This document shows positions 56,383 through 64,000 of a DNA stretch of 64,000 nt, piece after piece. The position numbers and the translations under genes were made by a program. The stretch is taken from the NCBI GenBank assembly GCA_007449985.2, contig VIIQ02000679.1, forward strand, positions 201,001-265,000. The letters are read 5' to 3'. The stretch's first letter is position 1, and the number at the start of each line of letters is the position of its first letter. Below the pieces are notes generated by a model. The model had not been told where the DNA came from, made no database searches, and worked only from the letters and a program-made list of their open reading frames with translations. The DNA comes from Desmodesmus armatus. Its lineage: Eukaryota; Chlorophyta; Chlorophyceae; Sphaeropleales; Scenedesmaceae.

Positions 56383-58357
56383 GTTGCAGCTCAGCGAACA
56401 ATTGCGAAGATCTGCAGGGTCACTACCATCATTGGCGTCTGCCGAAAGTATATCTGCGGAACAGTTGCAACCGTCCGACCGCGCCACGCAATTGTGACGC
56501 ACCACCAGGTGCGACTCACAACTGCACAACTGCACATCATCCAGAACTTCTAGCGCTCAGCCTAGGGCTGGCTTTTTCAAAATGGCCTTCCTTTGGCTCC
56601 CGGATGCAGTGCATCACTCCACTGCACACACATACACAGTTGACCACCGCAAGTACAATCACCCACACACGCACATGTTGCCAAATTTGTGGTTTGTCCA
56701 AGCCCCATTGCCTGGCCTACCTCTAGGACAACAGTGTTGGACTACTCTGGCCAGGCCGCCAACAACCAACCAGGGGCGCGTTCTTACCCATGCCCCTGTC
56801 ACCGATGGGATCCCATCCGTTTTGCCCCTCACCTCCAGTCAGCTAGGCAAACCCTCGCCCCAAGTCTGACAAACAGGCTATGATGTTTCAAAAGTACAAA
56901 CCTACACCAAGATAGTGATCAGGTGCCTTGACACCTCCAGATCAACCAGGGCCATGCCGCCAATACTACCAACCCAGAAGTGTAGCTCAGAGCCAAACCA
57001 CAACACATTTGCTCTGCAGCATCTGCTGCTACTACATATGCACCAGCATTGCCATGGCGGCCGCTGCGATTGTGGCGCACAGCAAGCGACCTGCCGATCA
57101 CATGCTGTATGCCAAGTGATTGAAAGCGCCGCAAGGGCCAGCCTGGCAATGCATCAGCAAGTGCATACGTTGAGGTGACACAGGCCCACACCCACATGCA
57201 TGGCCGCCCTCCTAGGGCTTGCAGCTGTAGGCAACATCAACCCACACTAATGGTCAGCGCAGCACAAAGGCTGCAGGCAATGCTTAGCCGCTATGTTTCC
57301 ACAGCTCCACGCAAATAAATCGTAGGATCCAGGCCTCGATTCCATGCATGGCCTCATGCACCAAATGCACTTGGACGAGCAGGCATTACTGCACCCTATA
57401 CATCAGCTGTGCCAACTCACTCATTGAAATAATGTCAGACAGCTGCCAGCTGACACCTCCATTGAATGGAGACCTATGTTGCATACCATCCAGGAAACGC
57501 TGCCACCATGTGGCATGAATATGTGCTATGGCATGAGGCTGAGCGACGAGATGGAGGAAGACGAACAATGCATATGCATCAGCAACACAAGATCATGCAG
57601 CGTGCAATGTACTACATTCTAATAGAAGCAGGCCCTGCAGACTCTCAAAAGAAGAGGCTCTGCAGAGTCTCAGAGTGGGTGGCACCAGCCTTCAGGCAGC
57701 ACCATGGCACAACAAAGGGCGCTATGGACGGCTATGGAGGACAGCCTTACAGCAGCGACAATATCAGACAGCAGGGAATGCAGCAACAACGGCAAGGGAA
57801 ACAAAACAACTTCAAAAAAGCTGCTCACCAGGCCTGCAGCTACATGAGGTTGCTCATGGAGCATTGATGGCCATGTTGGCGTAGCTGGACCAGTCGGACT
57901 TGGTGATACAGCGTGCACAGTGAAGTGGGGTGAGGTGGGGGGAAGGGTGATGCCATAGCCACACCCCCTGATGCATCTGTCAACCGGTGAAGAACAACAA
58001 TAACCGCACTGTAAGGGCCCCACTGAATGGTTTGAGGAGCATGCTTGTCCACTAAAAAACATTTAAGAGGTAGAGAGGGTGGTCACCAGAGGTGCCACCG
58101 GCTGGGAGTGGGTGGGTTGCCCACACATGATCTGCACATCCATGTTATGTCATCGGGTATACCTAGATAACCTGCGCCGCGGCCGGCGGCCCAACGGGCT
58201 GCGCTTGTTTGGCACAATGCGGCTGATGTGCCCAGATCTCACGCCACCCCCAGCCCGCAGAAAGGGTGCGTTGCAGACAGGCAAGATGCTAGCAACACAC
58301 GAACATGTATGTGTAACTGCCACTACTGCTCTTGACATGGCATTTCAAAGGGTCCGA
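56383..58357. other. Intergenic, no supported gene
   Basis: Upstream of the dehydrogenase gene and downstream of the transporter gene, both on the minus strand. It includes a 133-codon plus-strand frame at 57466-57867 that has no recognisable motif; I do not call it a gene. Confidence 0.45.
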
Positions 58358-61300
58358 TCAGGCCCCAGGGGATGACCGGATTGGCAAGCACATACTACTT
58401 CCTGCAAGCCCGGGCGGTACTGCTCCCTGTGCCATGAACGCCGAATCAAGCTGTTCAGAGGCACACGCTGACATGTGCTGCCTCACAGCTGGCACTGCTG
58501 CTGCATCTGTCAACCGACTTGCCACTTCAAACAGCCGCTGTTCCAGAACACTAGCAGCAGCTGGCAGCTGTTGGTCGGAAGTAGGGGGCGCCAAACATGG
58601 TGGGTGCCACAGGTCCCCAGCCAGCCCTCTGTATACTGTCATGCCACCCACAAACAGCCACACAGCAACCTGGCAGCAGCTGACAACAGCGCCGAGGACT
58701 ACCAAGGGGTGGGCGTGAAGGAGCTGCCCAAGTGCAAGAGTGGTGCCTACAGCATGATGACAGGCAGGACAAGAGGGACACAGTGTTCAGTTGCTGGCAT
58801 GTGAGGGGCGGGTGTGTCGTGGGTCTGTGAGTGAGTGGAAGCGCTGGCAGAGCAGCTGGCATGTATGTGAAGTGAAGCGTAGGCAGGGCATTGACAGGCA
58901 AGCAGCAATGCTGTTGGCCCTGATGCTGTGCATGTGTGTGTGTGGGCGAAGCAGCAACAGAAGCCATCATGATATGCCCACTGCTGCAGTATCACCTATT
59001 AGCAGCCCCACCTGCAAATGTGCCTACAGGGAAAACCGCACCCCACCTGCAGGGCACAGCAGCCATGAACAGCATAAGTCCAGGTGACAAAACCCCAGCA
59101 GTGACTTGTCAGCAGCACATGACAGGACAAGTCAGCCATTTGACCTGCTGCAGTCGCTCGTGTGTGCTGTAGCGTTCAGATCAGAATTGGGCTGATCCAT
59201 AAATGTTGCTGCTGAACTGCGCGGCCCCTGCGCTGTCATTGTTTTGAGGTGCCTCCCAGCTTGGTTATGCTGCCCAGGTGTTGCAGTTCAGCAACATCAA
59301 ACAAAGAAATGATGTTTTTCCACAGCCAGTGCACTGTGTCATACTAACGATAGTAACGCCATAGTTGTGTGTCCAGGTTATATTTTAACAGATGACTCAC
59401 CATCCCAAGCTGAATGGGATGCCCTGCCGCACTGTCTGGCCCACGCTGCATACTGCCAGCAGCAGCCACCAGCCAGCCATGGCCCACAGGCACAACCCCA
59501 GGACTCCAGCAGCAGCCATGCAGGTGGGGAGCACTACGTCCAGCCCTGCAGGAAGAGGCACGCGCGGCATCGCATTCAACTAAGTGAAGAGACGCTCTTT
59601 CACCATGAAGTTGGGTAGCAGAGCATCGAAACCCAGGGGGGGGGGGTAAGACAGGCGTAGGCATGTGTTTGTCTACAGCTCCTGTAGGTGCTGCTGCGAG
59701 TCACCCTCATACCAACACACAGCACTGGCTGCAGCGGCAGAGTCCATCATCAAACTGGCACGATCATGTTGCGGTGTCCACCTTACACAATATTCCGCGC
59801 GTGATCGGCAATGGCATGCAGGTGAACTGTGCTGTGATAGCCAGAAACATATTGGGCAACTGTTGTGTCACGTCACACACACCAACCCTCACAACGCACA
59901 ATTACGCACCCCTCAGTCTGACTGTTGCCCAGGCCAAGTGTCCCAACCCAAGAACTCACACGGTGCTGATGTAGGGTGTGACTCTGGCAGCTTCATTACG
60001 TAAGATTTCACATGAAGCTCCGCAGCTGTAGCCAAATTGAGTAGTGCCCAGCCAGCCATGCCCACTGCACCCACAGGGATGAAGCAGCTCACGATCGCCT
60101 CCCTAGGGGGTAGGTTGTGGCACATGAGGCGCTGGTAGTAGATTGTCAGCACATGGTATGACAGTGCGAAGCCAACCGCCAGCATGCATAGGCCTGTGAC
60201 AGCGGTGACAGCACCAGCACTTCTTGGCAATAAGGCAGGTGCTGGCAGTGCACCATGTGACACACCAGATGCAGCAATACTGAGTTCATGTGCAAGCGCT
60301 CTGGGTGGCTGATAGAAAGCTGATTCATCCTCATGATCAGTCAGGGCACCCAGCCCCCCAGTGTGCGCCTTTCCGAAAACTTGAGGACAGGGCATCATCC
60401 GGCCCTGTGGCAAACTTTGGAACATTGCTGGCATGCCTTACCATTCCTGCACCTCACCTGCTGCCCTCACCGCTGTGAACTTCAGTGTCCAGCTCGAAAG
60501 CACATAACAGGCCATTCCTACTCACACACATGAGCCCCTGGCTTAGCAATATCCTGCCTGCCCCCTGGCTCACCTAGGTACAATAGCAGCACAGACTGTG
60601 GATGCTGCAGATGGGATTTGGCTACAGCGCCAGTCACAGCAGCTGCTGTCGTCCTGCAATGACAAAAATGGCAGACAAAGTTCGTGCAAAGTTTCGTTGC
60701 AGCTGCCCGTCCTGCTGTAGAGTCGGCCACATGCCCAGCTCAGTGTGGCAGGTCATGGGCTCCTGCTGAGAAACATGGTGAGCTGGTCACATGAAACAGC
60801 TTGCTGCCAAGGTAGTTTCTACAGCAAAAACCTTCTTGCTGCAGGACTGTATGGCATATAAAGGAGGCCAGGCAGCCCGACCAGGGTGGTTTGCATTCAG
60901 CCTCACCGACAGCCTCAGCCCGTTAGGGCACAAGCTGCACACGGCCGCCGTGTACAGCCGTGCTGGCAGCAGACATTCTCATGAGGCTTGATCAAGCCGC
61001 AGTTGGTGCAGAGAGCTGAGAGTTGAGCCACCACATACCACTGATAAAGTCACTGTTGCCTTGTGTGGCACTCACCCGGGAATGATTGGCACCAGCCACA
61101 ACGCTGTCATAGCCTCCATGCGGTGTTCATGTACTGCGGTTTGAACAGTGGAGGAAAGCTTAAAGCAAAGGCAGTGGTGCAGCAGATTCAAACCTGGGTT
61201 ACAGGGGTTCAGGTGTAGCTGCATCGGTGGTTGACAGCACTAAAAAGTGTCCGAATTGTGGTTGCTCGGGCAGGGCATAACATGGTTGGTCACACTGGAT

Positions 61301-62467
61301 GTTGACAGAACATGCCGTTGATGCGCTGTGTGGAGTGAGGATTCTCACACACCATGGCTGCCAGCCCACCTGAAAACATGTAGATGGGCACAAGCAGCGC
61401 AATTACTGCAACGATGGGCACATTGACCCAAGAGAGGACGTAGGAAGCTGTGAGGGCACCAACACCACACCTGCAAGGACGATGCGGCGCAAATACGTTC
61501 ACAAGCTGGCAACACTGTCAGGACAGCTCACAACATACTTAGCAACGTGGTCTCTGTCTCCGCATTAGTGTAGTGGTGTGTTGTGCCATCATGCTGTGTT
61601 GTGCCATCTGCTGCTAGCGCGAGGAGGCTTGCTGCTTTCCGCACATTGGCCCGTCAAACACACTTGGGATGACACTGTGATGGTAGCATCTGCCCTGATG
61701 GTAGCAATGGCCTGATCGCCTCCCTTACCTCGGTACCAGCAGCACCACAACGCCCCCTGTCAAGGCACTGATGCTCATCGGCAGTGTTCCAAAAAACATA
61801 CTCTGGTTGGGCTGCTCCATAAGCTCCCGCACTGATCTGGGGAAGCACAGCACCCGAGCAGCCAGCAGGCCTATGAACAGCGCCAGTAGCAGGACATCCA
61901 GGCACCAAACGGCCAGGGCTATGCCCTGTTGGCCTTTGTACGGCCAGGCAACAAGGGCAGGGGTTAAGCAGCGGGGTAGATCAAAGAAAGTGGTGGTGGG
62001 ACTACCGGCGCCAGCTGTAGCCACTGGGAACTGCAGCATGTTCTTGGTTTGTGTACTTCATACACTTGATAAAAAAATGGTTGCAAATAGCATACTTTAC
62101 AATACTTGAGGTGAAGTCATCTGGGAACGTGTGCACGTGCCAATGAACCCACAGCTGGTGTTGCGTACTAGTGCAGTACTGCACAGTGCACACCCCTCTC
62201 ACCAGGAAAGGCAAAGGGAAAGATGCTCAACGTTACTGAAACGCTGCCTGTGCCCATAGTGATTATCATCCTGTCGCATAGGGGCGTGGCACGCAGCCAG
62301 ACACATACATGTCAGTGGGTGGCACCTGTGGTGACCTAGCTGCAGCTGCTGCTGTTGCCGGGCCCTACGGCAATACACGCATACCAGGATGGCGAGAAGT
62401 GTCGAGTAAACAGTCTCAATCCCTTCGACAGCTCCATGGGGGTGTGTCGCAGCTTCAGCTCCACCAT
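58358..62467 (-). CDS. TDT-family membrane transporter (Ssu1/Mae1/TehA/SLAC1 superfamily)
   Basis: Ten-helix transporter family that moves sulfite, malate or other anions. Exons (minus): 62467-62395 (or from 62581), 62270-62203, 62023-61729, 61470-61370, 61133-61076, 60653-60574, 60193-60000, one unresolved exon, 59545-59401, 59046-59012 (35 nt) and 58746-58358. The listed junctions are GT-AG, and phases agree except at the unresolved exon. Family marks: FSPSW followed by MIITMGTGSVSVTL, RVLCFPRSVRELMEQPNQSMFFGTLPMSISAL, HRMEAMTALWLVPIIPG, YYQRLMCHNLPPREAIVSCFIPVGAVGMAGWALLNL, LWAMAGWWLLL, PFSLGWWGAVFPVGTFAGTTLALG, and the tail TVYRGLAGDLWHPPC. LPPRE followed by a glycine-rich helix is typical of the fungal sulfite exporter and malate permease branch, which I favour over the SLAC1 branch. 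Hydrophobic stretches indicate an integral membrane protein; substrate is not determinable. Confidence 0.85.
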
Positions 62468-62581
62468 GTCGAGAGAATGCTGTTTCGACGTTGTTTTGGT
62501 CCCGTTGTGTTGAAATGAAATCACGGGCTGGGATGAAGCTCCGAGTCGAAAGCAGCTCAAGAGCACTGGAGACGGGCCCAA

Positions 62582-63935
62582 TGCACAAGGCAGGCTGTTT
62601 CAAATGTGATTGCAGCAGCAACAGGTGGCAACAGGAAAGCAGTCACCGACATTGACACCTTGTCCATTCACTGTTGGTCGCGGCCCATTGTTAATTCTGC
62701 ATTGCATGATATCTCTATTGGGGCCACGTGGTCAAACTACCCCCCCCCCCACCACCACCACCACCACCATGTTTCCCCTGCGCATAATGCAGGCAAGGCA
62801 CCCACATATTGCCGGTCTTGGATTTACATGAGTGCAACGCTGCATGATGCCACCAAGGACATGCACAAACAATCATGACATATTCTTGCTGGTCCTCTAT
62901 ACACACTCTACAACAGCTGCACCGCAGCATCCAATTGCCGTCAAATGACACCGCCAAAGCACCAGCATGAGGAAAGATGCTGATGGAAGTTCCTATTCAG
63001 CGAAGGTAGCGCCACAGGGACTGACAGCTGCAGCTGGGGCGGATCCCACGACACACCGGTTGGCTACGCATCGGCTGCGCAACACCCTCCAGTAAGCACA
63101 CACAGCATGCTCTTGCAGCATTAGCCACCCTGCAGACGCATGCAATGACTGTAAGAACGACGGGTATGAGCTAGCACAGCAACAGATCGCTGTCAGAACA
63201 CACCCAGCAATGCACATAGTCTGCATGGCTGTGAAGGTGAATTTGTGCCACATCGCTGAGTGGATGACAGCATCGCTGTGCAGCAGAACTCCTCAGAACC
63301 AGTGAATATATGAAGGGTGCAAAGGCAGCAGGGTGCAGCCCCTTGTGCAGCACCCTATGCGCACCCTAAGAGTCAGACGGCTTATTGCGTTGCAGCAAGT
63401 GCCATGCCTGCTGTCTGTCCAGGTCTTGGGGTTTAGACCACCAAGGTTGCCTGCAACACATGTGTACACGCCACTTCACAAGCCTCTCGTAATGTCACTG
63501 CCCTCTCACACACACACACACACTGTCTGGTGTAACTCAGCACTTGTGCACATGCACTCTGTTGGTATTGACATGCACTCACAGTATGTGCATGCAGCAC
63601 GCACACCAAACAACAATGTGCCCAATCCTGCACACCATCCATGGCACTGGCATAGTCACTCACTCTGAACCCAGCCACTCGACTCAAACCCTGCATGCCA
63701 CCAATACTTGCTGAACATAGTGGCAGCTGACACAACATAACACAGCACAGCAAGGGCTGAGGTCAGCACAGCACATAGCTAAGAGCAGGCCCCCACACAA
63801 AATTGCACTGCCAAAAACGCCCAGCAACTTGCCACCGTAACAGAGCGATACGGCACCCCTCCCCACTTCCATACACACACGCACACACCACATTCACGCA
63901 CATCAGGCAAACAACATCAATAAAAGCACAACAGC
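62582..63935. other. Intergenic, no gene seen
   Basis: The 5' flank of the transporter gene and the 3' flank of the gene entering at the right edge. It contains a poly-C/CCA repeat at about 62741-62769 and an AC repeat near 63510-63523. No supportable coding frame. Confidence 0.5.
62741..62769. repeat. Poly-C followed by (CCA)n microsatellite
   Basis: About ten C followed by six or seven CCA units. Non-coding. Confidence 0.85.
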
Positions 63936-64000
63936 CTACTGCCGCAGCCACGGCTGCTTCTCAGGGTAGAAGCTGCCCCCATACACCACATGCCAGTCAG
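63936..64000 (-). CDS. C-terminal end of a gene running off the window
   Basis: On the minus strand a frame open to the edge reads DWHVVYGGSFYPEKQPWLRQ and stops at TAG (63938-63936). The composition looks like a real C-terminus, but 20 residues are too few to name a family. It would be co-directional with the transporter gene. Confidence 0.35.
   Translation of the reverse strand, partial: DWHVVYGGSFYPEKQPWLRQ

Noticed and set aside
57466..57867. 133-codon plus-strand frame starting METYVAYHPGNA
   Set aside because: It has an ATG start and stop but no recognisable motif, no exon partners and no homology I can see; it could be chance in an intergenic region.

Overview
This window is nuclear DNA from a green alga. 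Genes are split by many GT-AG introns, proteins carry long Ser, Ala and Gln runs coded by CAG/CTG repeats, and a plant-type Rieske oxygenase of the pheophorbide a oxygenase/TIC55 family is present. BTB and MYND-finger proteins of this style are frequent in Chlorophyceae; a Scenedesmaceae-like chlorophyte is my inference, not something the sequence proves. There are no operons. All gene models below were built by hand from reading frame, intron phase and family conservation.

Layout. 1-3248 holds no gene I can support. 3249-13741 (minus strand) has two paralogous armadillo-like repeat genes on either side of a kinesin-12-like motor gene. 15257-17852 (minus) is a multi-exon gene for an unrecognised, probably secreted, cysteine-containing protein. 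At 19437-23400 two genes are head to head with only 223 bp between their start codons: a small unknown protein on the minus strand and a short-chain dehydrogenase on the plus strand, both with N-termini that look like mitochondrial targeting peptides. 23716-30454 (plus) is the Rieske oxygenase, whose ninth intron carries a 1.5 kb foldback-like element.

The most striking region is 33184-46637. A MYND-finger gene is interrupted by a 10.0 kb insertion, which resolves into one LTR element inserted in inverted orientation inside another copy of itself. Both have 480 bp LTRs with TG...CA ends and 5 bp target duplications (CCAGG outside, ACAGT inside). The intact empty site for the inner insertion can be read inside the inner element. 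The 4.0 kb interiors seem to have no coding capacity (LARD-like).

After the MYND gene come a BTB gene (47285-49331, plus, one probable frameshift), a 14-exon aldehyde dehydrogenase whose every exon phase is consistent (50643-56382, minus), a TDT-family membrane transporter resembling sulfite/dicarboxylate exporters (58358 to about 62467, minus), and the last codons of another minus-strand gene at the right edge. The genes show no evident shared pathway. Oxygenase, dehydrogenases and transporter look like ordinary metabolic genes, and the repeat-rich ARM, MYND and BTB genes look like members of expanding families.
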